Source: Novosphingobium sp.
Lineage (GTDB): Bacteria > Pseudomonadota > Alphaproteobacteria > Sphingomonadales > Sphingomonadaceae
Direction of reading: 5' to 3'
DNA: 64,000 bases
Assembly (NCBI GenBank): GCA_024236215.1
Contig: JACKKX010000001.1
Location: 795,501 to 859,500 of the forward strand
Shown: piece by piece, positions 50,021 through 58,218 of the stretch
Numbering within the stretch: position 1 is the stretch's first letter
How the letters are laid out: every line of letters starts with the position of its first letter
Translations under genes and position numbers: made by a program
The notes under the pieces: generated by a model
What the model saw: only the letters and a program-made list of their open reading frames with translations
Database searches by the model: none
What the model was told of the DNA's origin: nothing

Positions 50021-52362
50021 AATGCGATCCTCCTTAAGCGCAGCGAATTGCCAATAACGCTGACCGAAGACAGCGCCATCGCCGCCGCTGCGATGATCGG
50101 CGAGAGCATGATGCCGAACAGCGGGTAAAGCGCGCCCGCCGCCACCGGTATGCCCGCGACATTATAGGCAAAGGCGAAGAACAGGTTCTGGCGGATGTTG
50201 CCCATGGTCGCATGGCTGAGGTGGCGGGCACGGGCAATGCCGGTAAGATCGCCCTTGAGCAGCGTGACGCCAGCGCTCTCGATCGCGACATCGGTGCCCG
50301 AGCCCATGGCGATGCCGACATCGGCGGCGGCGAGCGCAGGGGCATCGTTCACGCCGTCGCCGGCCATGGCGACAATCCGGCCCTGCTCGCGCAGTCGCTT
50401 CACAATCTCGCTTTTCTGATCAGGCAGCACATCGGCCTCGATATCGGTGATGCCCAACCGGCGGGCGATTGCCTCTGCGGTGACATGATTGTCCCCGGTC
50501 AACATGATGACATGGATGCCGGCCTCACTGAGCGCCCGAAGCGCGGCAGGCGTCGTTTCCTTGATTGGATCGGCGATGCCGATCACGCCCGCGATCTTGC
50601 CGTCAATGCCAAGAAAAATTGCGGTTGCGCCTTCGCTGCGCAGACGGTCGGCTCGCTCGCCAAGCTCGGCAGTCGGCATATTCTGCTCGCCCATGAAGCG
50701 GGCATTCCCAGCCACAATGCGGCGTCCGTCAATCGAACCGGTAATCCCTTTGCCGACAGGCTGGTCGACCTCGCTCGGCTCGCTGATTGCGAGACCTTTC
50801 GCTTCGGCGGCCTTCACCACGGCGAGGGCCAGGGGATGCTCGCTGCTGCGTTCGAGACTGGCGGCAAGGCGCAACACCTCTTCTGCGTCGAACCCTTGGG
50901 CAGCCTCGATGGCAATCACAGCCGGTTTGCCCTGGGTGAGCGTGCCGGTCTTGTCGACAACAAGCGTATCGATCTTTTCCATGCGCTCGAGACTTTCGGC
51001 ATTCTTGATGAGAATGCCCGCCTGCGCGCCGCGACCGACGCCGACCATGATCGACATCGGCGTCGCAAGACCCAGCGCGCAAGGGCAGGCGATGATCAGC
51101 ACCGCGACCGCTGCGATCAGGCCATAGCCCATTGCCGGCGACGGGCCGACGAGCGACCAGACGATGAAGGCCAGGACCGCGACAGCGATCACGGCAGGTA
51201 CGAACCAGGCGGAAACCGTATCGGCAAGCCGCTGGATCGGTGCGCGGCTGCGCTGTGCCTCGGCGACCATCTGGACGATACGCGAGAGCATGGTGTCGCG
51301 CCCGATCTTCTCGGCGCGCATGACCAGCCCGCCGGTTTGATTGATCGTGCCGCCGATCAATTTCGACTTTGCTTCCTTGGTGACGGGCATGGACTCGCCG
51401 GTCACCATCGATTCATCGACCGTGCCGCGGCCATCGACAACCACACCATCAACCGGCACCTTCTCGCCGGGGCGGACGCGCAGAGTATCGCCGACCAGAA
51501 CCTCGTCGAGCGTGACTTCCTCATCCGATCCGTCGGCACGGACCCGGCGGGCGAGTTTGGGCGAGAGATCGAGCAAAGCCCGGATCGCGCCGCTGGTAGT
51601 CTCGCGGGCGCGCAGTTCGAGTAGCTGCCCGAGCAGGACCAGCACGGTGATCACCGCCGCCGCCTCGAAATAGGCCGGGACTGCACCGTGCGCCGTCCGG
51701 AACGCCATCGGGAAAACACCGGGCAGGAGTGCAGCCACCATGCTGTAAGTCCAGGCAACGCCTGTTCCCATCGCAATCAGCGTGAACATATTGAGATGAC
51801 GGCTCTTCACCGAGGCCCAGCCACGTTCGAAGAACGGCCATCCCGCCCACAGAACCACTGGCGTCGCGAGCACCATTTGCACCCAGTTCGACATTTGCTG
51901 GCCGATCAACCGGCCCATTCCCAGCAGGTGCCCGCCCATTTCGAGTACGACGACCGGCAGGCTGAGGGCGAGTCCGATCACGAAGCGCCGCTTCATGTCG
52001 GCATATTCCGGGGAAGGGCCATCACCGAGGGTCGGGGTCATCGGCTCCAGCGCCATGCCGCAGATCGGGCAGCTTCCCGGACCCGGACGCTGGACCTCGG
52101 GATGCATCGGGCAGGTCCAGATTGCGCCTTCGGGTACAGGCTCGGAGCGGGGAGGAGCATCGTTCGCATAGCGTGCCGGATTGGCGCTGAACTTCGCCAG
52201 GCAGCCCTCGCTGCAGAAGTAATGATGCACGCCGCCATGCGTGGCGACATACGGCGTGGCTCTGGGATCGACGCTCATTCCGCAGACGGGGTCGGTTGCC
52301 TTTTCCATCATCGAAGATGCGGAATCGGCCCCGTGGGTGTGATCGTGATGCGACTCGGCCAT
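50017..52362 (-). CDS. copA: Cu(I)-exporting P1B-type ATPase with YHS and metal-binding domains
   Basis: A 781-residue P-type ATPase. The His-rich start (SHHDHTHG) precedes a YHS domain (DPVCGMSVDPRATPY) and a heavy-metal-binding domain (TCPMHPEVQRPGPGSCPICG), in place of the usual HMA domains. Then come the membrane core with CPCALGLATP, phosphorylation site VVDKTGTLTQGK, actuator GESMPVTKE and hinge GDGVNDAPAL. CPC with ALGLATP indicates Cu(I)/Ag(I) export to the periplasm. The ATG at 52362 lies downstream of a MerR-type operator (52394-52414). Confidence 0.94.
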   Translation of the reverse strand: MAESHHDHTHGADSASSMMEKATDPVCGMSVDPRATPYVATHGGVHHYFCSEGCLAKFSANPARYANDAPPRSEPVPEGAIWTCPMHPEVQRPGPGSCPICGMALEPMTPTLGDGPSPEYADMKRRFVIGLALSLPVVVLEMGGHLLGMGRLIGQQMSNWVQMVLATPVVLWAGWPFFERGWASVKSRHLNMFTLIAMGTGVAWTYSMVAALLPGVFPMAFRTAHGAVPAYFEAAAVITVLVLLGQLLELRARETTSGAIRALLDLSPKLARRVRADGSDEEVTLDEVLVGDTLRVRPGEKVPVDGVVVDGRGTVDESMVTGESMPVTKEAKSKLIGGTINQTGGLVMRAEKIGRDTMLSRIVQMVAEAQRSRAPIQRLADTVSAWFVPAVIAVAVLAFIVWSLVGPSPAMGYGLIAAVAVLIIACPCALGLATPMSIMVGVGRGAQAGILIKNAESLERMEKIDTLVVDKTGTLTQGKPAVIAIEAAQGFDAEEVLRLAASLERSSEHPLALAVVKAAEAKGLAISEPSEVDQPVGKGITGSIDGRRIVAGNARFMGEQNMPTAELGERADRLRSEGATAIFLGIDGKIAGVIGIADPIKETTPAALRALSEAGIHVIMLTGDNHVTAEAIARRLGITDIEADVLPDQKSEIVKRLREQGRIVAMAGDGVNDAPALAAADVGIAMGSGTDVAIESAGVTLLKGDLTGIARARHLSHATMGNIRQNLFFAFAYNVAGIPVAAGALYPLFGIMLSPIIAAAAMALSSVSVIGNSLRLRRIAL

Positions 52363-52393
52363 GCCAAATGTTCCTTCAGTCGCCACTTCATGA

Positions 52394-52414
52394 ACCCTGA
52401 CATCATGTCAGGGT
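52394..52414 (-). promoter_or_regulatory. MerR/CueR-type operator-promoter of copA
   Basis: A perfect dyad, ACCCTGACAT with its complement ATGTCAGGGT around one central base. On the minus strand it overlaps TTGACC as the -35 element with an unusually long spacer to a -10-like CATGAA, as in promoters that MerR proteins twist open. It lies 32 bases upstream of the copA start; CueR at 49374 is the likely regulator. Confidence 0.8.
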
Positions 52415-52478
52415 CAAGCGGTAAACCAACTAGGCACTTTGGTCAGGGAACCATGGACGCAGCCTTAGCCGGCCTGCC

Positions 52479-52865
52479 TCAGAGGCACTCGACCGCCCTG
52501 CGCAATTTCTCGCGCACCTGTTCGGCGGCCCGTGTAAGTTGTGGATTGTCGATCGCCATCATCGAGGCGACCGGATCAATCGCCGCGATTTCGACCTTGC
52601 CGCTACCGAGATCCTGAACGACGACATTGCATGGCAGCATTGTGCCAACCTTGTCCTCGATCTGGAGCGCCTCATGCGCCAATTGCGGATTGCAGGCACC
52701 GAGGATGCGATAATCTCGAAAATCGACGCCGATCTTGTTCTTGAAGGTCTCCCTGACGTCGATCTGGGTGATGATGCCGAAACCCTCCTGTTTCAGCGCC
52801 TCAGTCGCGCGTCGCACCGCACTCTCGAAATCCGTCTCCAGCGTCTTGGCGCAATAATAGCTCAT
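52479..52865 (-). CDS. DUF302 domain protein
   Basis: A 128-residue protein with the DUF302 pattern: MSYYCAKTLETDFESAVRRA, an EALKQEGFGIITQIDV strand, and YRILGACNPQLAHEALQIED with the conserved Cys-Asn. DUF302 proteins appear near metal-resistance and redox genes; the biochemical role is not settled. A GGGAG site precedes the ATG. It follows the cytochrome c gene and precedes the copA promoter. Confidence 0.88.
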   Translation of the reverse strand: MSYYCAKTLETDFESAVRRATEALKQEGFGIITQIDVRETFKNKIGVDFRDYRILGACNPQLAHEALQIEDKVGTMLPCNVVVQDLGSGKVEIAAIDPVASMMAIDNPQLTRAAEQVREKLRRAVECL

Positions 52866-52889
52866 CGTGTTCTCCCTACTGCCCACCAT

Positions 52890-53657
52890 TCAGGGTATGC
52901 TCGACAGGAAATCGGCGACTGCCTGTTTGTCCGCTTCGCCAAGGCTCGCGGCCATGCGATTCATAACCGTGCCCCGGCGCTCGCCGGTGGCGAAGCGGTT
53001 CAACTGGTCGACGATATAGGCGGCGTGCTGGCCCTCAAGTCTGGGGACGTTGGCCGCTCCCGAGCCGATCATACCCCTGCCCATCATGCCTCCTCCCATC
53101 ATTCCCATCATGGGCATGCCGCGCCTGCCGCCGGAGCTGTGACACATCGCGCACGAGGGCATGCGGGAATAGAACAGGCTTTCACCCCACGCAGCCCGAC
53201 TTTGCGCCTTCACGACATCGGGCTTGCGGATCTGCTGGCTGAAGTAAGTCGCAACATCGGTGATGTCGTCATAGGCGAGCGCAGTCGCATTCGGCGTCAT
53301 GAGGTCCGATTTGCGGACACCTTCCTTGAACGCGCGGAATTCCCAATAGAGGTATGGAAGGCTCTGTCCGGCCAGTTTCGGAACATGGGGATCGGGACCA
53401 CCATTCCCATCGAGGCCGTGACAGGCACTGCATTTTTCCTGAGCGATTTGTCGGCCTCGGACAGGATCGCCGGAGATTGAGTTCGCAGCTTGTGTATTGG
53501 CCCATGTCTGGCTTTCGACCGACGCTTGGGCGGTCCCCTGGCGGGAGTCGCAGCCGGCCAGGACTGCTCCCACCGCCAACAAGAGCCAGAGCGACCTGAC
53601 CCTGGGACGAGCGACCTTAATCGTCAGATTTCTGTCACTGATCGGCCATCCTGCCAT
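52890..53657 (-). CDS. Di-heme c-type cytochrome lipoprotein
   Basis: A 255-residue protein with a lipobox (LLLAVGAVLAGCDSRQG) and two heme sites: CSACHGLDGNGG and CAMCHSSGGRRG. The second site is followed by a Met/Gly-rich loop (GMPMMGMMGGGMMGRGM) that may bind copper. It should be anchored in the membrane facing the periplasm and carry electrons. A Met at 53657 was used as the start, since the lipoprotein signal needs only a short lead. It is in the copper operon, before DUF302. Confidence 0.85.
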   Translation of the reverse strand: MAGWPISDRNLTIKVARPRVRSLWLLLAVGAVLAGCDSRQGTAQASVESQTWANTQAANSISGDPVRGRQIAQEKCSACHGLDGNGGPDPHVPKLAGQSLPYLYWEFRAFKEGVRKSDLMTPNATALAYDDITDVATYFSQQIRKPDVVKAQSRAAWGESLFYSRMPSCAMCHSSGGRRGMPMMGMMGGGMMGRGMIGSGAANVPRLEGQHAAYIVDQLNRFATGERRGTVMNRMAASLGEADKQAVADFLSSIP

Positions 53658-53682
53658 TACGATCACCGGAGCCCTAAAATGC

Positions 53683-53940
53683 CTAGCCCCCGAGATCGGC
53701 TTTCTTCTGCAGATATTCTTCCCGATCGATCTCTCCGCCGGCGTAGCGCCGTTCGAGCACATCGAATCCGGCTGGTTTGGTGCCAGCGTCCCCGGCATTT
53801 GGGCGAGGTTTCAAACCCAGGCGGAAGAGGGCGACGATACCGGCAATCGCCAACAGAAAAAGCAGCAGAGAGAAGATGCCGTGAAACAGCATCCAGTTCC
53901 CCCAGCCCACATTCTGGCAGGCGCTATTCGCCCACATCAT
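53683..53940 (-). CDS. SHOCT-domain membrane protein
   Basis: An 85-residue protein with one strong membrane helix (MLFHGIFSLLLFLLAIAGIV) and a C-terminal SHOCT domain (VLERRYAGGEIDREEYLQKK). SHOCT proteins are small and often lie in metal or envelope stress operons; the domain is thought to mediate oligomerisation. It overlaps the Met-rich gene by four bases. Confidence 0.85.
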   Translation of the reverse strand: MMWANSACQNVGWGNWMLFHGIFSLLLFLLAIAGIVALFRLGLKPRPNAGDAGTKPAGFDVLERRYAGGEIDREEYLQKKADLGG

Positions 53941-54359
53941 GGCACTTGCTGCCAGTAACCGGTGTGGCGGTTGACCGCGAACCGCTGCACGAGCGCTTCC
54001 TTGTCCACCGTCACGATTTCCGCGGTAATCGTGTCGTCATTGGTCGCCACGATCCGGCCGGGCTTGAGGCGCGGATTGCCCATCATCGCAATCGAGCGCT
54101 CGACGGAGCCCCTGACATCATCGACCGACAGGTTGAGATTGGCCTGCGGCTGCCCATACCAGCCCATCATGCCACCGCCCATCATGGGCATCATGCCACC
54201 TCCCATCATGACAGGTCCCATCATTGGCCCCATCATCCCAGGTCCCATGGGGCACGGACCGGGCGTGGGGGCCGTCTGAGCAATGGCGACACTGGCCAGA
54301 AGCGCCGAGCCAGTGGCAATCGCAAGGCCGATTCGACCAATCATTCCTGCTCGCGGCAT
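53937..54359 (-). CDS. Periplasmic Met-rich copper-binding protein
   Basis: A 140-residue exported protein: signal (LAIATGSALLASVAIA), then a Met/Gly/Pro block (CPMGPGMMGPMMGPVMMG and more), then a compact domain (LSVDDVRGSVERSIAMMGN ... VNRHTGYWQQVP). Met clusters bind Cu(I) in the periplasm in several resistance proteins. TAGGAG precedes the ATG at 54359. First gene of the long minus-strand copper block. Confidence 0.85.
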   Translation of the reverse strand: MPRAGMIGRIGLAIATGSALLASVAIAQTAPTPGPCPMGPGMMGPMMGPVMMGGGMMPMMGGGMMGWYGQPQANLNLSVDDVRGSVERSIAMMGNPRLKPGRIVATNDDTITAEIVTVDKEALVQRFAVNRHTGYWQQVP

Positions 54360-54443
54360 GGCATCGCTCCTAGGCCAAGACCCACCGAAATTGGCGGTCC
54401 TCCACACATTCGTGCCTTACGGAAGCAGGAGAAACATGCATTG

Positions 54444-54462
54444 ACGGCAATCAAATTGCCGT
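54444..54462. promoter_or_regulatory. Perfect 8-bp inverted repeat before the copper block
   Basis: ACGGCAAT at 54444-54451 and ATTGCCGT at 54455-54462 are separated by CAA. The repeat lies 85-103 bases upstream of the first gene of the copper block and after the MFS gene's end. It could be an operator or a terminator hairpin; no T-run follows on either strand, which favours an operator. Confidence 0.5.
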
Positions 54463-54544
54463 AATCAAATTCGGCCTCCAAACGCGCGGCGGTAGCGGCT
54501 TTCCGCGCCAAATTGGCGCCACCGTGCCGTGCCTTGCGGAAGGG

Positions 54545-55741
54545 TTAAGTGCCGGGCGCCTCCTGCAAATTCTGGCCCGACTTCGATCTGCTCAGCAGAA
54601 GCGCGCATGCGGCAATCGCCGCAAAGCCGGCACCGGCAAGGAACGTCGAACGCACGCCAGCCAAGTCCCAAAGCAATCCAGCAAGGACACTCGCGGCAAG
54701 CATCGCCACGCCGCTCGCAAGGTTGAACAGGCCGAATGCCGAGCCGCGCAGTTCGCTCGGCGCTCGATCGGCGACGAGCTTTGCCATCAGCCCCTGGGTC
54801 AAGGCCATGTGCAACCCCCAGAACGCGATCCCGGTGAATGCACCGACCAATCCGGGCCATAGAGCCAGGGCGAGATCGGCGAGGATCAGGAATGCCAGGC
54901 CCCACGCCAGCAGCAAGTGCGCGGGATATTTGTCGGAGGCGATCCCGGCGGGGTAAGCGCCAAGGGCATAGACGACATTCATGACGACGAGCACGGCAGG
55001 CGCAAAGGTCAGCGGCAAGCCTTCGCCGGACGCCCTGAGGATGAGAAAGGCTTCGCTGAACCGGGCAAGCGCGAACACCACGCCGATCGCCACCACAATC
55101 CAGAACGGGCGGTCAAGCCGCTTGAGATCGGCAAACACAATGGGCGCACGCGCCGCGCTTTGTTGTCCATGATCGCGAGGCTCTTCGACGCCGAAGATCA
55201 CGCACAGGACGGCAAGAATTGCCGGGATGACAGCTATCCAGAACACCTGGCGCATGTCGTCGGCAAAAGCTGCCATCAGAACCATCGCCAAAAGCGGGCC
55301 GGCGAACGCGCCAACCGTATCGAGCGACTGACGCAGTCCGAAGGCCCGCCCGCGGATAGCTTTTGGCGTGACATCGGCAACCAGCGCATCGCGCGGGGCG
55401 CCGCGCAAACCCTTGCCGATCCTGTCTGCAAACCGTGCGCCAAGCACCACTGGTGCGGAACCAGCAAGGGCGAAGAGCGGCTTGCTCAAGGCGCCAAGCC
55501 CATAGCCAATCAGGATTAGCGGTTTGCGCCGCCCGATCCGGTCCGACACATAGCCAGAGAACACCTTGCTGATCGAGGCGGTCGCCTCCGCTATGCCATC
55601 GATCAGCCCGACAAATGCGACGCTCACGCCCAGCGTGGTCGTGAGGAACAGCGGCAGCAGTGCGTGGATGATCTCGGACGACAGGTCCATGAACAGGCTG
55701 ACGATGCCCAGCGCCCAGACAGTTCTGGGAATCCTATTCAT
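54545..55741 (-). CDS. MFS transporter
   Basis: A 398-residue major facilitator with about twelve helices. It starts MNRIPRTVWALGIVSLFMDL and has the MFS loop motif GYVSDRIGRRKPLILIGYG plus a second DRIGKGLRGAPRDALV. Related transporters near metal-resistance genes have been linked to metal or antibiotic efflux, but the substrate cannot be told from sequence. The 5' end overlaps the pbrR stop by eight bases, so the two are co-transcribed. Confidence 0.88.
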   Translation of the reverse strand: MNRIPRTVWALGIVSLFMDLSSEIIHALLPLFLTTTLGVSVAFVGLIDGIAEATASISKVFSGYVSDRIGRRKPLILIGYGLGALSKPLFALAGSAPVVLGARFADRIGKGLRGAPRDALVADVTPKAIRGRAFGLRQSLDTVGAFAGPLLAMVLMAAFADDMRQVFWIAVIPAILAVLCVIFGVEEPRDHGQQSAARAPIVFADLKRLDRPFWIVVAIGVVFALARFSEAFLILRASGEGLPLTFAPAVLVVMNVVYALGAYPAGIASDKYPAHLLLAWGLAFLILADLALALWPGLVGAFTGIAFWGLHMALTQGLMAKLVADRAPSELRGSAFGLFNLASGVAMLAASVLAGLLWDLAGVRSTFLAGAGFAAIAACALLLSRSKSGQNLQEAPGT

Positions 55742-56150
55742 GGGCGCGCGGCGCAAGCGTTTCGATGATCTTGCAATCGGCGACCGTGCCGTGGCTGCAG
55801 GAGCCGATTACCCGGTCGAGCTCAGTGCGAAGTGCCGAGAGATCGGCAATCTTGCGATCGATTTCAGCCAGATGGACGCGCGCGATCCGGTCAATCGCTT
55901 CGCAGGGCTGGTTTGCATCGTCGGCAAGGGTGAGCAGTTCGCGCACGGCATCGAGTGGGAAGCCCAGGTTCCGGCTCTGGCGAATGAATGCCAAGCGCCT
56001 CGTATCGGCGTCACGGTAGACGCGCCGTCCCGACGCCGTGCGCTCCGCCTGGGGCAGCAATCCACTCTCTTCGTAGAAGCGGATCGTATTGACCTTGGTT
56101 CCGGTCTGCCGGGCCAGGTCGCCGATCGTCAAATGCGCCGCCTCTGCCAT
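55734..56150 (-). CDS. pbrR: PbrR/CadR/ZntR-type MerR regulator
   Basis: A 138-residue MerR activator. The winged helix is LTIGDLARQTGTKVNTIRFY and EESGLLPQAERTASGRRVY. Cys in NQPCEAID, and the metal loop GSCSHGTVADCKII, give the three-Cys arrangement of Pb/Cd/Zn sensors rather than the two-Cys CueR loop. A GGAG site precedes the ATG at 56150. It is divergent from pbrT-pbrA-pbrB across a MerR-type promoter. Pb preference is inferred from the neighbours. Confidence 0.88.
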   Translation of the reverse strand: MAEAAHLTIGDLARQTGTKVNTIRFYEESGLLPQAERTASGRRVYRDADTRRLAFIRQSRNLGFPLDAVRELLTLADDANQPCEAIDRIARVHLAEIDRKIADLSALRTELDRVIGSCSHGTVADCKIIETLAPRAHE

Positions 56151-56189
56151 TGTCAAACTCCATGTTGCGATTGATTCGCAAGAAACTGC

Positions 56190-56220
56190 TTGCTCCTACA
56201 GTAACTGGAGGTTGTATCGG
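56190..56220 (+). promoter_or_regulatory. MerR-type operator-promoter of the pbr genes
   Basis: TTGCTC (56190-56195) as -35 and TATCGG (56215-56220) as -10 are 19 bases apart, the abnormal spacing of MerR promoters. A dyad with CTCC at 56193 and GGAG at 56207-56210 fills the spacer. It is positioned in the divergent gap between pbrR and pbrT, so PbrR should bind here. Confidence 0.82.
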
Positions 56221-56226
56221 AAGTCC

Positions 56227-58203
56227 ATGAGCAATCCCGAATCACAAAATTCCGAGAACAATCTGGCTATTGCAGCGTTTGGCAAACTGCTGGCCGCCCT
56301 GTCCTTCCTTGTGCTGGCCATTGGATTGGCAACACCCGCTCTTGCCGCTGCCGGCGACGACGATGTGCAGACGGCGTGGCGGCTGCTCGATTATGTCGCG
56401 GTCGATTACCGGGGTGCGGTCGCCGACGGACAGGTCAAGAGCGCCCAGGAATATGCGGAGATGACCGAGTTTTCGGCGGCCGTCGAAACCAAGATTACCG
56501 CACTCCCAGCGTCCACCAATCGCGCTTCACTCGTTGCTGAAGCCAAGGCATTCCGGGCAATGGTTGCCGCAAAGGCCGCGCCCGACGATGTTGCGAAGGC
56601 AGCACGGACGCTGGCCGGCCATTTGCTTGGCGCCTATCCCGTTCCGCTGGCCCCTAGCAAAGCTCCCGACCTTGCGCGCGGTGCGGCGCTCTACGCCCAG
56701 AATTGCGCGGGCTGTCACGGCGCGAATGGCGACGGCCACGGCCCCGATGCCGCGAAGCTCAATCCTCCACCAGTCGCGTTCCGCGACGCGGCCCGCGCCC
56801 GCGAACGCAGTCCCTTCGCCTTGTATCAGGTGATCGGTCAGGGGCTGGACGGCACCGCGATGCGCAGCTTTTCGGAGCTGCCTTCGCAGGACCGCTGGGC
56901 ATTGGCCTTCTACGCCAGCCGTTTTGCCTTTGCCGACAGCGACGATGGGGAACGGCTTTGGAAGACCGATTCTGCCTTGAGGAGCCGAATTCCCAATCTG
57001 GCCGCGCTTGCGGGCTTGACCCCGGCGGCACTTGGGCGGGAGATCGGGCCGGACAAGGCCGAGAAGGTCCTGGCCTATTTGCGCGCGCATCCCGAAGCCG
57101 TGACGGAAGTCAGGGCTGGATCGCTGAGCCTGGCCCATGACAAGTTGAGGGCGAGCCTCGCAGCCTATGAAGCAGGCGACCGGGAAGGGGCCAAGAAGCA
57201 GGCGCTTTCCGCCTATCTCGACGGATTCGAGCCGGTCGAACCCGCTCTGGCCGCGCGTGATGCAACACTGATGGGCCGGATCGAAGCCGAGATGGGCAAT
57301 CTGCGCGCGATGATCGGTCGCGGCGAGCCTGTTGCTGCCGTCAAGGACCAGGTCGCGGTGCTCGATACGCTGTTCGGCGATGCCGAAGAGGTGCTGTCGC
57401 CCGACGCCGCCAGCACGGTATCGACCTTCATCGGCGCCTTCACGATCCTCCTGCGCGAGGGCCTGGAGGCGCTGCTGATTGTGGTTGCGATGATCGCGTT
57501 CCTGCGAAAGGCCGATCGCGGCGAAATGGTTCGCCATGTTCATAGTGGATGGGTGGCTGCGCTGGCGACCGGCGGCGTCACCTGGGCCATCGCCACCTTC
57601 TTCATCGGTGTCAGCGGTGCGAGCCGGGAACTGACCGAAGGGTTCGGCTCCTTGTTCGCCGCCGTCGTATTGCTGTCCGTCGGCATCTGGATGCACGGCA
57701 AGTCGCGAGCGGGTGAATGGCAGCGTTATATTGACGTGACGCTGGGCAAAGCCTTGTCGCGCAGTTCGGCCTGGTTCCTGTTCGGCCTCGCCTTCATCGT
57801 CGTTTACCGCGAAGTGTTCGAGACGATCCTGTTCTATGCCGCGCTCACGGCGCAGGGGAGTGGGGCCGTCATTCTCGCCGGCGCGGGCTCCGCAGTTTTC
57901 CTGCTCGGGGTCATAGCCTGGGTGATGTTGCGGTTCAGCGCCAAACTCCCGGTCAGCGAGTTCTTCAAATATAGCTCCGCGCTCATAGCCGTCCTCGCGG
58001 TCGTGCTGGCGGGCAAGGGTGTGGCGGCCCTGCAAGAGGCCGGGATGATCGACATCGCGCCACTGGCTCAGATCCCGCGTATTCCGGTGTTGGGGCTGTT
58101 TCCGACCTGGGAGTCCGTGGGAGCACAGCTCCTGACCGTGGCGGTCGTGGCCGTGGGTGCCTGGTACAATGGCAGGCTAGCACACAAGTCGGCGACCGCG
58201 TGA
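56227..58203 (+). CDS. pbrT: FTR1-family metal permease with cytochrome c domain (PbrT-like)
   Basis: A 658-residue fusion. A signal helix (about 18-45) is followed by a periplasmic part with one c-type heme site CAGCHG (about residue 160) and a long helical region. The C-terminal third is an FTR1 permease with the two metal motifs REGLEALL (about 410) and REVFETIL (about 528), and about seven membrane helices. PbrT of lead-resistance operons imports Pb(II); iron uptake relatives share the fold. It follows the MerR promoter and precedes pbrA, which supports a lead role. Confidence 0.88.
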   Translation: MSNPESQNSENNLAIAAFGKLLAALSFLVLAIGLATPALAAAGDDDVQTAWRLLDYVAVDYRGAVADGQVKSAQEYAEMTEFSAAVETKITALPASTNRASLVAEAKAFRAMVAAKAAPDDVAKAARTLAGHLLGAYPVPLAPSKAPDLARGAALYAQNCAGCHGANGDGHGPDAAKLNPPPVAFRDAARARERSPFALYQVIGQGLDGTAMRSFSELPSQDRWALAFYASRFAFADSDDGERLWKTDSALRSRIPNLAALAGLTPAALGREIGPDKAEKVLAYLRAHPEAVTEVRAGSLSLAHDKLRASLAAYEAGDREGAKKQALSAYLDGFEPVEPALAARDATLMGRIEAEMGNLRAMIGRGEPVAAVKDQVAVLDTLFGDAEEVLSPDAASTVSTFIGAFTILLREGLEALLIVVAMIAFLRKADRGEMVRHVHSGWVAALATGGVTWAIATFFIGVSGASRELTEGFGSLFAAVVLLSVGIWMHGKSRAGEWQRYIDVTLGKALSRSSAWFLFGLAFIVVYREVFETILFYAALTAQGSGAVILAGAGSAVFLLGVIAWVMLRFSAKLPVSEFFKYSSALIAVLAVVLAGKGVAALQEAGMIDIAPLAQIPRIPVLGLFPTWESVGAQLLTVAVVAVGAWYNGRLAHKSATA

Positions 58204-58218
58204 ACGGGAAAGCAGGAC

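Noticed and set aside
50212-51624. 470-codon plus-strand frame opposite copA
   Set aside because: Antisense to a complete P-type ATPase with all motifs; no ribosome site or domain on the plus strand.
54505-54519. Palindrome GCGCCAAATTGGCGC near the end of the MFS gene as a terminator
   Set aside because: No T-run follows on either strand and it may be chance in GC-rich sequence; function not supported.
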